Source: Notospermus geniculatus (lineage: Eukaryota; Nemertea; Pilidiophora; Heteronemertea; Lineidae). From it: 64,000 bases of DNA. The translations under genes were made by a program, and so were the position numbers. The notes under the pieces were generated by a model. The model was given only the letters and a program-made list of their open reading frames with translations. It was not told where the DNA came from and did not search any database. Shown piece by piece: positions 12,145-25,400 of the stretch; positions within the stretch are counted from its first letter, which is position 1; every line of letters begins with the position of its first letter. The stretch is from positions 685,597 through 749,596 of the forward strand of contig NMRB01000029.1 in assembly GCA_002633025.1 (NCBI GenBank). The letters are read 5' to 3'.

Positions 12145-12975
12145 TCGATCAAAGCCTGTAATCTGACTTTTCTCCAAGAATCCGCCATGTTTTCCTAATG
12201 TATCTCTGAAGTTCTCCAATTATTCGCCTTGTTGCCACGCGATCATGACGCCTCTTTGAAAGGAATACATGCCATCTGCGGAGAATTCCTCGGCAATAAA
12301 TTCACCCGTTAAAAAGACCAAATCACCGCGACATCGCCGCTAGTTTCACTTCAAAGAGAATCATTTTCGAAAATTATTATTTGAATGCGGCAATTTTCAT
12401 TTGATGCGTCTTCTTGATAAGCTGCACAAACTCGTTATTCAATGCTACAAGCAACTGATTTCTATTTATCATCTTCCTATTAAGTCATTGTTTTAATACG
12501 CCATTAAATGGATCATTAATATCTAAATTTGTGCCACGCGTGCATTGTTTTGATACTGCTGCAGTTGCAGATCTAAATTTCGATGGTTTAACCCCTTCCT
12601 TTGCTCTCACTGGCAATTCCATTACACCTACCACTGAATTCTGAAATCTTACCGAAACCCTGTGACCAGTATAGGTATCATTGGAAAACACTTTCAGAGC
12701 TTTCCAATACATTTGGGATATGTTTCAGGTGGATTTCAAGCTTTTTTACCCATTTCAGTTTTTTGCCAAAAATTAGCCTTGGGAGTGGGAAAGGAATTAT
12801 AAAAACTGAAACCACTCATTTATAAGATCCCAAGCCCGACAATAACCGAATGGACTGTAGTAGAATTTGGGAATTGCAGGCGTGGGATCCTATGGGTGAG
12901 TAGATCCAGTATATCAGATATAAAAGTGGTGGGTGAACTGTATTCTTATGCCTCTGTCTCCTTTTCTCCTTGCAG

Positions 12976-13403
12976 TTATTCGCTGTAGATAATTGTGTTG
13001 AAGACTGGAGGATCGCCATGAACGGGAGGCGGATCGCACAAATCATCGTGGAGGTGACAGTTTGCGCCATGCATCCTATTCCGGGATTCTTTGAATTCGA
13101 TTGGACGATAATCAAAACGGACAAACATGGCGACGAGGAATCAGTGACCGAGGACGTGCCTGTTGATATTCTACTCGGGATTCCTATGTTTTTTAGAATT
13201 TATTTAATTTTTCGTGGTATGCTTCTTCATAGTAAATTATTTACAGACGCCTCCTCGCGGAGTATTGGTGCATTAAACAGGATTAATTTCAACACACGGT
13301 TCGTGCTGAAGACGCTTATGACCATTTGTCCCGGCACAGTACTGCTAGTATTCATGCTTTCTTGGTGGATTTTAGCTAGTTGGACATTACGATTTTGTGA
13401 AAA
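12976..13403 (+). CDS. KCNN: KCNN exon: S2 to S5
   Basis: Starts after the acceptor cttttctccttgcag in phase 0 and ends before gtaagt in phase 2 (428 nt). It encodes [15 protein letters not shown], which matches the SK segment just before S2, then S2 with an [11 protein letters not shown] ending, S3 ([16 protein letters not shown]), and the S4-S5 block [20 protein letters not shown]. It ends in the S5 helix [16 protein letters not shown]. The charge-poor S4 is typical of voltage-insensitive SK channels. The exon begins at the junction where vertebrate SK genes also have an intron after S1, so an S1 exon should lie upstream. Confidence 0.95.
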
Positions 13404-16400
13404 GTAAGTAAAATTTACAAGAAAGCATTGTGGAAGAGCGGGGCCCCGTGTTCTGATGTGTCTTTACCGAAGGATAGCCGTTTTTCACATAGGAGTTCAT
13501 GGTTTCTTTACAAAAAGTGATACCATCGTCATACAAAAAACAACACCTCCTCTGCTGATTAGAAGTACAGTGAAGGAGGTTCAAAGATATTTTTCCCAGT
13601 TTTGGAACTTTAATGTCGACATTACTTCTTTGGCGTGTTTGCAAAAGGGTAGAGTAATGCGCGTTGAAGCCAAAACAAAGGAAGCTGCGAGATTTTTTCA
13701 GAACTTTCGCCGTTTATTTCTGCTGAATATTGTGGCATTGAAAAGAAACACAATCTATCGGGACAGAATAACACTTTTTGGGGACAGAGACAATGCAGAC
13801 AAGCAAAGTCTCCTGGTCTATGAAGATAATTAGCGAAGGCGTTCATCCACAGGAATGCGTTTCTCGTGCTACATGTAGTTGGCTCGCCATAGGCAATTCA
13901 CCATTGTCGATTTGTGCTAACAATGACACAAATGACTGCAGCACATATTTTTCTATGGTTGACTTGCCCCATGACAGCCAACTTGTGCGTCACTGTGCCG
14001 AAGATAGCCGAAGCTGTGGGAGCGCTAGATTTGAATAGCAGACGACGCAGCGAACCAAACACAGTTTTAATGAAGGAATGTGTTTAAACAATTCCTAAGT
14101 GGTACAATTCAGGTTGATTAGGCGTTGTTTGATTTCTCAACTTTAACACTGACCATCAAGTGGGTTCAAGGAAGCGACACGTGTTCGTCAGTTTTACATG
14201 TACATTTCAGAACATTTGTCGTATGATATCTTTCTCTTTTCAGCTTCCATGAAACAAGACACAGAAATTTCCTGAATTCAATGTGGCTGATAGCGATTAC
14301 GTTTCTTTCAATTGGTTATGGTGATATTGTTCCAAATACGTACTGTGGCAGATCGATAGCTATTGCTACCGGTGTAATGGTAAGTTGGTTTCATTTTCCC
14401 GTATCAAAAATCTTAGTAGGGAGGATTAGAAATCCAACGATAAACGTTAACGTTAACGACAACGTCATTTTTGTAGCGAAAATGCAGTATAAAATTTGCG
14501 TAATGTGTACATGTAGTATGAAAAATAACGTTGTCGTAAAGTTTACGTTTAACGTTTGCCTTCTAAACCTCCCTATTACCTGAGGAATGGCGTACGCATC
14601 ACCGAAGTCGTCTACGCCAGATCCTAGTGGCAAAATCTGATATATCACCGGGAACTAATGGGGAAGCAGACAAAGTGACCACCGGTGATATTCGTCGTGA
14701 CCAGGTGATAAAAATCGTCTGCAGGGAACGTGTCCTCGTCGTGTGCGGAAGGCTGAGGAGTGTTTTGATGTGTGACCATCTAGCCGTCAGGTGGGAGATA
14801 TTTTGTTTCGCCGAGTGGGTTTTTCATGACGTTTTCTGTCTAAACCCAGTACACTGCGTATACATGTACTTGGGGATACGGAGATAAAGTGTATGATGAA
14901 TAATAGATTGGCTTGCTGAGAGGCATTAGTCAGAAGGCAAAAACTGAAATGTTCCTGAAGTAAGACATTACTGTTGAAGGTCGCATGTCTTCTGTTTCTC
15001 TTGAATTATCACTGAATTGCCAAAGAAAGGTTCTCTTCTTCATGTGAACAACTTCGTTTGCCCAGTAGAATGGCTAGTATTCATAAAAGTTAGCAAATGC
15101 TTTTACTTAAGATTTGCACAGCGAGGTACAATGCGTAAATGTACTGCAAAACGTGAACTACATGTAAAAGCATTTGCTACCGAATAACAGCCGTTGCCTA
15201 TGCCCGTTTCGACTAGCAAACATGGGATGTTTTTGACAGGAATTTGTGAAACCCTTGGGCATTTTTAAGAAAAGACAATCGTTCTTCCATGTTGCCATTG
15301 TTTTTCACCCGGGCACACGAAAAACACTGCAGAAATGCTAGGAAACAAACAAGACGTTACAGGAACGCGAGGAAACAAACAAGAGCTCTGAAGAAGGCAC
15401 TTCCTCTCCGTCTGTAGGAATATTTGTCAATATCTTTTCTATTCAGTTTCTCTCTGGGGGCTGTGTATTCTTTTGTCGAATGGTTCGAGTTACAGACTTT
15501 CTCAACCTGACGAACAAACGTTGCATTGTATCTTTGCTTGATGAACAAAAATGGTAATGATAATACTATTAAATATTAGCACAATGGTGGATGAAACAAT
15601 ACCTTTGCTCATGGCTTGAAAGAAAGACTTTCTTGAGAATGAACACGGAATAGGCCTATCGAAGTCCGCGACTATGCCTGTCAGTCAAAAGTTCGTCAAC
15701 ATTGGGACTTCGTCACAAAGCCTCTGTCGGTCTTGCGGCTCTCCTCTATCGTGTCGTGACTTCTACCATTTTTTCAGCATGTAAAAGATCCTTCAACGCT
15801 TCACTGCCAGTGCAATTTCATTAAAGCTAACCAACATCTACAAATTCTGAAGTCTTTCGGAAATCTGCTGCCCAACAAAATGGGAGTGGTTTAGTGTACG
15901 ACAAAAAAGCAATCTGTAAAAGAACGACAACCCGGGAGCCACGGTGGTGTGGGGGTTCGGGTCTCCTACAGCGGTCAGAGGGTCCCGGGTTGGAAGGAAT
16001 CCCACTGGGCGTGAGACTTTGGGCAAGTCTCTTTGCCTAACTGGCCTCTCTCCTCCCAGGTGTATGAATGGGTACCGGTCGGAAATGTTTAGATTGTAGC
16101 GTTGAATGCGCAGCTCGATCACCTGAGTTCTACTGAAAGGTTTCAGGATAGACTGGGGTTAAAGTGTAAAGTCGGATGACACCTCTATCGTTGTTGATAT
16201 CAGACTATTAACCCAAACTTTAACTTTTTAAAAACTTTAACCGTCATATCATCTTTACGTGACAAAGAAAATCAAATTTTCTAGAAAATAAGGTCTTTGG
16301 GATTTACATGTACTTTCTTCTTTTTTTACAACCAAGTAGATTTCCTTTTCTGACCAAGTGTTGACACGTACCCAATTACCTGCCAACTCAATCACATGGT

Positions 16401-19400
16401 GGACAAAGCAATTGACTGAACTGTACAGATCGATGTGCAGACGTTTGTGCTAAACTAACACATTATTGCTTCTATCAAATCAACATGGGAAGGAATGCCC
16501 CGAGATTGAATTTATCAAAATGAAAATATGCAAATATGTGGTCGGTTTCCCTAGTTACAATCTGTTTATTAATTCACTATCATTGGATCCATAGTATCGG
16601 GCAGTGACTGAACAGCCTATCGATTTCATAAAGAGATGTACACACTGCCTGTAATAGGCCTTTATGGTACTGGACATGCGTTCTCCGTTCATTAGCGGTA
16701 TCACTGATTAAATTGTCAAGAAAACTGAAATGAAATGTTTACTTATTGACTAATCTTGTGTGGTTGGATCGATGTGCAGGCAACGTTTTTTCTTAGGAAT
16801 TTGATCTGGAAACTGTTTCCCCAAAAGCATCGTAACGTTGATACTTTTAATATACAATCACCGTTGCCTACCGCCGAGTCGAGAATTGGGTTTGAGAAAA
16901 TCGTGATCTTCAATCTGGGAGTCAAATTGATTGAGCCCATAGGGGGTCCAACATATCGGAATATGAACTAAACCATATAATCGAATCCATGTAGGCATCA
17001 GTCTCGAATAAAAACCCTGTGGCCCGATCGTCATATGGGAGTTTTTGAGGTATCTAAATTGTATTCAGACATGTCGTTTCCTCATCAGTCCTAGGTCCCT
17101 TCAGAGGACACGAGTTTGGCGGCAATAAATCCTGGCGGGAATCGGTGGTCTGATTGAGGCTTTCCCTACATTCGATTTAGACAACGTACCGTGTATGAAC
17201 TGTACATGTTCACGTTCCCAATCCAACTTCACTGTATCTTTGTGCAAGGCCGATTAAAAGTTGAATAATTTAATCCCCCTTTTACCAAATATTCCTGTTC
17301 AAGGAATTCCAGTATTGATTCGCAATGCGTTCCACTGCATCGGGCCACGGGAAGCTGGGATAGGAGGCTCGGTGTTGGTCTCCTTTACGAAGACAACAAG
17401 CCTCGGGGCAAATCAGCGGGGTGTTCGGTCGAAAGGTCAAGGTCAATCGAGAGCCAATCACTGTTTACTTCCACCCCACCCGTCGATCAACATCCAATCA
17501 ACTTCTTTAGAAACCTGGTTCAGTAAGGCGACCCCTGTGTCGTGACCTTGCTTCAGCGTTTATGACATTAATGGGTTTTCACCTGCAAACATGTATTGAT
17601 CGAAGAAAAGAGCTTGTCAAGAACAAGAAGATGTCTCAAAGGTAGGATACTATCAAATCTGGTTAGGTCGACTTCGTGATTTCTGTCAAGGGATGGCTTA
17701 ACTTTTGATCGGTTGAAATGAGTTTAATTTCTGTGGAAGCATCTGTCACGTTATCGTGTTTTTCGTTTCTTGATCTTTAATTTCCATGGGCGTATGATGT
17801 CACGTTTGTCTATGTTACGTGTTCTGTGGTTGGCTGTTGAGTGGCGGTCTGTCATTGGTCACAAAAGAATGAGATCGGTCCACTAGTGTAGTAACAATAG
17901 GACCCGCGCGTAAATTGCCAAAAGATGGCAGCAAAGTTCTAGCGGACCAATACGCAGGAAAATCCACGTGATTGGTCGATCAAGAATGAATGGGTCCGCT
18001 TTCTGCATTGAATTGGGCCGTAGTGACACCTATTGGTCAACTCACTGACATCTATTGTTTTCAAGTCTGATGTCACGTTTGTCTTGTTACGTATTCTCTG
18101 GTTGGCTTTTGAGCGGTGGTCTACCATTGGTCACAAAAGATTACGATGACTCCACTGTAACCATTGTTTCCAAGGCGCTCTTCACTGCAGCGGTGTGGGC
18201 AAATATGGAATGGAACGGAATAATGGAAGAACTCCTTCGCTGTGATACGTGTACCTACGTGGGAAAATACCTATTCTCTCGTCTTCCGTCAGTCTGTGAC
18301 GACATCATCCCTGTATTTTTCTCCCCTAGGAGAAAGGCCCGATATTACATCAGGCATAAAATGCCGTTGTCCCTTATAAAAGCTGCCGCCGCAACGCACC
18401 GCTCAAAATGACCAAGCCATTTTTTGCACTTCAGCTAAAGGTCATGACACTTTTCTAGGGGAAATTACATCGAGGGAACTATGACAACGAGGGGCGATAT
18501 CCCTATGATCCTCGCCGTGTATATTCTCCATTTTATAAGCGTAAACATCCAAAGTGCCGACTGACCCATAGAAAAAAAAACGTGACATTTGCTGGCGTTC
18601 GTTCAAAGAGGTTTTGACTGTGCTTTTATTTTTATTACATTAGAAAATGCCTCGGGGCTTCCAGAGTTAAAGGAGGATGTACTCTCTATACTACGTCTGA
18701 GCTAAGAGTAATAGCACTTAAGGTTAATGGGAACCTTGATATAAAAATATAGCATACTTTGTACGACATCCGAGCCTTCCTTTGAAGAATGCTAGGCTTG
18801 CCATTATAACGTCTCATATTCCTTTTCAAGGATTACTATACACTTTGAATTGTTTACAAACGACCTTCAGTTAACCTCAGAACATATCTACTTAGCTTTC
18901 AAGATAAGTTTCAACAAAATTTGGTCGGTGTGGCTCGTTTCTTGTTTTAAAGGACCACTGTATTGCATCTTTCTGTCGACAGCCGGCGCCACCGGCACCA
19001 TGCTCCAATACTGTAGTTAAGCCTTTCGCCCCAGTGTTGGAGAATGTATGATTACAGTCTCGGTCACCCAGGCGCTGGGGATCGAACAAGTTTGTGTAGC
19101 AGTACTGCGGGACGAAACGGCTGGCTGCGCGAGACTAGTTGCAAGCGGTAGTTTACCAAGTCGTTAATAGAGGTCTCCCCTTAACGCGGGTAGGTGTAAC
19201 GCAGGATTGGGAAGCAATACTGTGGTCCTTTAAAGGGCCACTACAGGCAGCTCTCAGTAGATATTTTGATATGGCTGTTCTACCAAATAGACGGTGTGAG
19301 GATCTAACTGTGACAATGGGTCATATGAATAAAGACTAGTACATGCTTTTACTTGAATTTTGCAATACAAATGCACTAGGCAATGCTGTAGAAATCTGAG

Positions 19401-22400
19401 AAGTAAAAGGATTTGCTAGTCTCTATTCATATGACCCAGTATTGCAAGTAAAAGTACTGTATATCAACACCTGGGCAAAAATTCATTGTTTACTTAGTTG
19501 CTGGCGCCACCTGTGACCTAGTTGCTGAACTAACATAGCCAAATAGCAAGCTGCTTCTGGGATTCCTTCAAGAAAAATACGTATTGCATTTCACAAATAC
19601 GTAGGTGTACGTTACATTGGTTTCACGTTACAAATATATCAATTTTATCAAAAATTGGTTGGTGTAGTGCATTTCTTATAGTTCTCAAACGTTCCCATAG
19701 GTCACTTGAAATTTGCTCTAAACAGATGACGATGATTAGAAGATGTTGCGACACATTCCCAAGTGTATTTTTTCTAATATCTTGAAATGTAATTCGTGAA
19801 TTTGGCTTTCACATCAATGCAATCAAAAAATATCGATTCAACTTGTCCTGGAATCTTCTCCAGTGATTTCATTTTTTTTCATCGCCGCAGCATTGTACTC
19901 AGATTAAAGTTTTTTTCTTGTTCCTCCCATTACAAGTTAATTGAATCGGATTGGATGATTACTTCTGAGCTATTCTCGGCTTTGCTTAGAAAAATCTTAC
20001 GAACAGATCTGTTCGTCAGCATTTTGACCATACTCGAAGGATTTGTTGGTGTAATACCCATTATCGAAGTTTTATTTACCAACAAGCTTTAACTGATGAT
20101 GCCAAATGCTTGGGATTTAACTTGCTTGATACAAGCCTCCCATCTCTACCTTGAGCCCCGGAAGTTGGCAGGGTGTTCGTTTTCAAATTCCATTTCAAAA
20201 GTCTGTTGACTTGGCCAATCAGAAGCAGGTGTCGATTGGTGCGATGTTTACCTACATAAATCAATCTCGTACCCGGATTGTCTCTGATTGGTCAGTCTAT
20301 AAATAGGTATGACGGCAAGTTGAATTTGAATTTGAAATTTAGTTGAGCACAACGCGGCATCGAATTCGAGTGGAAGAATGCATGGTGGCCGATTTTGGTG
20401 TGCGTGAAACTGTTACTTCGAAATAGAATTTGAAAAGAGACACCCTGGCAACTTCCGGGGCTCAAGGTAGAGATGGGACAACGCGTTTTTACAGAAACGC
20501 TGATAGAGATTTTGTGACAGACCGTCTGTTCACCTGTTCAGGTCGTGCCTTGTGCTACGGACCGAGATATATCGTATAATTAACCCCTGAGCTTCACAAC
20601 AACACACACGAGAGGGCTTCAGTATACGCTAGAATCGTTTCGCAAATTGAGTTGCCTGCGCCAGAGTACCACAGACAGAGCTTCCTGGTGGGGACCCATG
20701 AGACGTCTATGCAATCACATGCAATCACCACAAGTAATGATAATTAAGCCGTATCTGGCGCTGAATATTTCTCGCCAGATTTTGCAGTTTCTTAGTTTCT
20801 CGCCGCGTCATTGATCGAGAGGAATCCCGGCATTTTTATCCGGTGAAAGATGAATGGCCGACTGATGGACATCCGGGGTTATTTCCTGACGGAGGAAAAC
20901 ACCGCGACCGCTTCAAACCGTATCAGTGCCAGTCCCTTGTGAAAAGTCACATCCTCAGTCACCCCCGGGGCTTCTTATTCTTGAGGGCATTGACTGTGGT
21001 CAGCACGTTTTGGTCACCGAACTCACATGTTTATCACAAGGAAGCGTTTCTTGCACTGTACAAAGAAATAATGACATTTGCGAATAATATTGAGCCCCTA
21101 TTCCTTGATTAAATCGTGTCATGCTTTCAGGTGGTCAAAGCATCGAAAAGGTCACATGTCACTATATAAATGTATAGAGTGGCCGGATATTCGATTCACT
21201 TATCTAATAAGACCTTTCCAACAAAGATGGCGGTCTAAGGCTGCTTTTCCACGAGACGTTTGCGGGCACGGAATAGGAGGCGGACTCGGGTAGAAAAGAT
21301 CGACCAAACGTATTTCCCTTTAGCTGTTTCACCCGCATCCGCGCCCGCCTCCTATTCCGCGCCCGCAAACGTCTCGTGGAAAAGCAGCCTAAGGCTGCGT
21401 TTAACTGACACGCGGAAACCCTGGCGGAAAGATATGTTCTATGCGAATATGCATTGCATTTTCCGCTTCTGCGTTCCGCAATCCGCATTCCGCGTGTCAG
21501 CTACATGTAATTGCAGCTTAAAGCTGGATTTAGCTGCACGCGGTATGCGGATTGCGGAACGCGGTAAGCGGAAAGTTCAATGCATTTCGCATACAACAAA
21601 TCGCTTCCGCCGGGGATTCCGCGGCCCTATACCGCATTCCGCGTGTCAGCTAAATGCAGCTTAACAGTTCTCACCATATGATGTCAGAAGCTAATACCAT
21701 TCAATGTCCGCTGGCACGTCGCTAAGCTGGTCAAGCGGCTCATAGGTAAAACGAGAGGATGCCTTTGGTATGATGCGTGAACAATCAGTGGCTACGACGT
21801 CAGGTGGGAGAACTAGGCCACCATTTTTGTTGGAAAGATCTATCCATTCTGACCTGTTGTTGAACAAAGTTGGGATCGAAGTCGCTGTCTCTGGTCAGGA
21901 GTCCGACACTGCTCAACCATGGTGTCAACGTGCTCATATTAAAAAGTAATTAATGAAAGATTCCATAAACGTGTCAGATAGGATGACCGTCCATTTAGTT
22001 GTCAATATTTTCTCCAAGATGATAGATGACAGCAGCAGCAATCTTTAACGATTATGTCATCATCTGCTCTCACGAGCATATCGGATTGCAATGGCTTCCT
22101 CCCGATCCTGTTGTAAAAAGATGGGTTATTGTGTTCTTCTTCCGGTAATAAACAACTCTTCATGCCGTATTCGATTTCTTGCGCCGGTTAGGACGGAATC
22201 TGGTGGATTTGCCAGCACAATGAGAACGGCCGTTATCTCCAAACAAATGTTGATTGCTTTGTAAATCTTTCCACGGGGGCGAATGTACTCTTACAGTGCA
22301 AACACTACTGTTACATCTTTCTTCCATTTACTCGCGAGGGATGATTCTCTGTCAGGCGATGCCAATCTTTACTTGCATTGCGGCCCAGCATGCTTAAATT

Positions 22401-25400
22401 TCTCTGAAATTGCAATGAAAATTCAATTAGTTCAGAATATCTAAATTTTATTTACTTTCTACTATCGATGAGACTTCACGTATTTGCACGTCGTCATTTC
22501 CACCAGCGTCGATGCAAAATCATGGGAACCAATCAGAGCACTTGTTACTCAGCAACGATTGTTGCGTCATTCCTATGGCTCTAACGATGATTCTGATTGG
22601 CTGAGGGGAAGGTCTAGCATTTAGAGAAGACGTTCCCATGATTTCGTATCCGACAGATCTCCTTGAATACAAGAATCGACAAGTGTATTTGTAAATGTCA
22701 AGGGAAGGGGGAATTCTCAAGTTGTGGAACGGAGACAATCGTTGGGGAGTTTGGAAAGCATCCTTAGAAAGCACCGACGGATTTGCCGGAGCAAGTCCGA
22801 AATCACCAGTTTATCAACTTAGAACCCTTCACCCCGCACTACATGTGTCCAAAGGTGGCCGGCTGCCTGCCACTGGATATCTGAACCAGTCTGGACACTT
22901 AACGTTTTTTTGTTGTTGTTTTTTTGGTGAGGGTGTCGATGCTTTGTACCAAACTGCACTCGATATTTGTTGCATTATAAACAACGTTCATTCAAGGCTG
23001 CCGTCACGTTGATGTATTTGAGGTCGTAACGTGACCTGATTGAGCTGACTCCCCGCTCTGACCCATTGGCTATCTCTTTCAATATAGAAAGCATTGAATA
23101 ACTGCGACTGTGTTAGCTCTCCTAATGAAAAACAAATAGCGACGTATCTAGTTGCGATTGTCATCACGAGAATTAATGAATGCAATCATTATAACAATCA
23201 GGCTATGATGATCCTGGAATAATTAAGAAATATCCGTGGTCGAACAATGGACGAAAGAATTGATTGCGTCATTGAAAAATCTCCAAATAAACAGAGGGTG
23301 TAAATGGCATTATTAGCGAGTTTTAATTTGCAAACGGTCTGTTTTTAGACTGGTTCGCGTCTTTGCCGCGCCACTCCCGCGGCGCTACTGTCCCGTTTCC
23401 GTGGAATGAGCGCCACGGGAGTTCAGCGGCAAAGATGCGAACCAGTTTAATATCCTCGGTTAACGTCGAAGATTTATTGGAAAGCTCAATATTATTGACA
23501 CTTTTTACGGACAATTTATGATTATGATGACTCGTAGGCCTTTATCTTGCGGCAAAATCGCATAATAAGGTTATGACTAGATTTTCAGAATTTGGTGCTA
23601 AGTATCCCCCAAATAACAGGCTAGTATATATTAGCAAAAAGCCGCAATAATATCGCTGTTGAGCAAAACGATGTGTTTTGTCAAATTGTCTAGTTACATT
23701 TTATATTAGGTAAATTATATGGGCTACATGTACATGTACTTGCAAAATACTTCGACGTGCTACATGTCACGTCCTCAACTATTAGCTGATTGGTGGCAAT
23801 GACTATCAATCCGAATAATGAAGAGGCATGATACGAATGGCGATCGCAATAATACACAAAAGAGTCATGGCCGGAATATGATATGCTTATGAAGTGGGCA
23901 GCATCGAGTATCGGGGTCTCATCAGGTAATGCACCTGTCAATGTCACTGTCATTGGGCAACAAAACAAATGTTATTCTGATTTGATCAACGGTCCAACTG
24001 ATGAAAACAAAAACCTTGGTCTATTGATTAATCAACACATTTGACCATCGGTTCACCTTTCGTTACCTTGTGCCACGCCTCGTAACAAAACACGGCCATC
24101 GAAGGATCAAAGCTAACGGACAGCGGGTCACGCCCAGAACATTTTTCCTGATTATGATGGCAAATTTTGACCGGATCGAACATGCCATTGTGACAATCAC
24201 GCCGCCTGATACAAAGAAGCTATATTTGCGAATTAGCAACAAAATTAGGCTCGAAAAATAGGTATACTATCAATATCTTCCAGTCTTATCTTCATATTCT
24301 TATTTTTATTCTTCGTGCTCTATTTATTTTGTCAAACTTGCCCTCACGGGCACTCTGTAAATTTAGAAATAAATATCCTCGGTAAACGTCGTAGGTTCAA
24401 TGGAAAGCTCAATTATTGGCACTTTTTCATGATATGATGACTCGTAGGCCTTTATCTTGCGGCAAAATCGCGTAATAAGGTTATGCCTAGATTTTCAGAA
24501 TTTGGTACTAAGTATCCCCCAAATAACAGACTATATCAGCAAAAAGCCAATAATATCGCTGTTGAGCCAAAAGATGTGTTTTGTCAAATTGTCTAGTTAC
24601 ATTTTATATCGGGTAAGTTATACTCATGGGCTACTTGCAAAATACTTCGACGTGCTATATGTCACGTCCTCAACTATTAGCTGATTGGTGGCAATGGCAA
24701 TCCGAATAATGAAGAGGCATGTTACGAATGGCGATCGCAATAATACACAAAAGAGTCATGGCCGGAATATGATATGCTTATGAAGTGGGCAGCATCGAGT
24801 ATCGGGGTCTCATCAGGTAATGCACCTGTCAATGTCACTGTCATCGGGCAACAAAACAAATGTTATTCTGATTTGATCAACGATCCAACTGATGAAAACA
24901 AAAACCTTGGTCTATTGATTAATCAACACATTTGACCATCGGTTCACCTTTCGTTACCTTGTGCCACGCCTCGTAACAAAACACGGCCATCGAAGGATCA
25001 AAGCTAACGGACAGGGGGTCACGCCCAGGACGTTTTTCCTGATTATGATGGCAAATTTTGACCGGATCGAACATGCCATTGTGACAATCACGCCGCCTGA
25101 TACAAAGAAGCTATATTTGCGAATTAGCAACAAAATTAGGCTCGAATAATAGGTATACTATCAACACCTTCCTCCCAATCGCTTTGATTAGAGATTCTAA
25201 AGGAAAGGTCAGGACTGACTATTAGCTCCTCTCTTTGATAACCTAGCATTCAATCACCACCCACTCGGGTGTAATTTGTAAGTAGAAAGGGTTGAATTGT
25301 TGTGTGTTCGATAATCGTAGTGGGTATTTTTCTCGCGCGGAAGAAGAAAAACGTGTAAAATGATTGAGTGTATATGTTTCACCTGTGGCTTCAGTTTTTC

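Larger units (their letters stand above)
1..12975. other. Region upstream of the first visible KCNN exon, no gene recognised
   Basis: No open frame here has a recognisable domain. It may be an upstream intron of the SK gene or intergenic; the expected S1/N-terminal exon was not found among frames above 60 codons and shorter ones cannot be excluded. It holds a small hairpin (224), a palindromic minisatellite (2002), a duplicated 0.7-kb block around an N (3220-4636), CAA repeats (5256) and foldback elements (5344, 7049, 7419, 8362, 9507, 9706, 11969), plus a dispersed repeat (7570). Stretches 286-2001, 2263-3219, 5493-7046, 7726-8358 and 9964-11968 show nothing I can identify. Confidence 0.7.

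Noticed and set aside
12485-12712. 75-codon minus-strand frame as a transposase fragment
   Set aside because: I could not identify any transposase motif in it.
24070-25149. 63-codon open frame in both copies of the tandem duplication as a gene pair
   Set aside because: No domain, no splice or start context; similarity follows from the DNA duplication.
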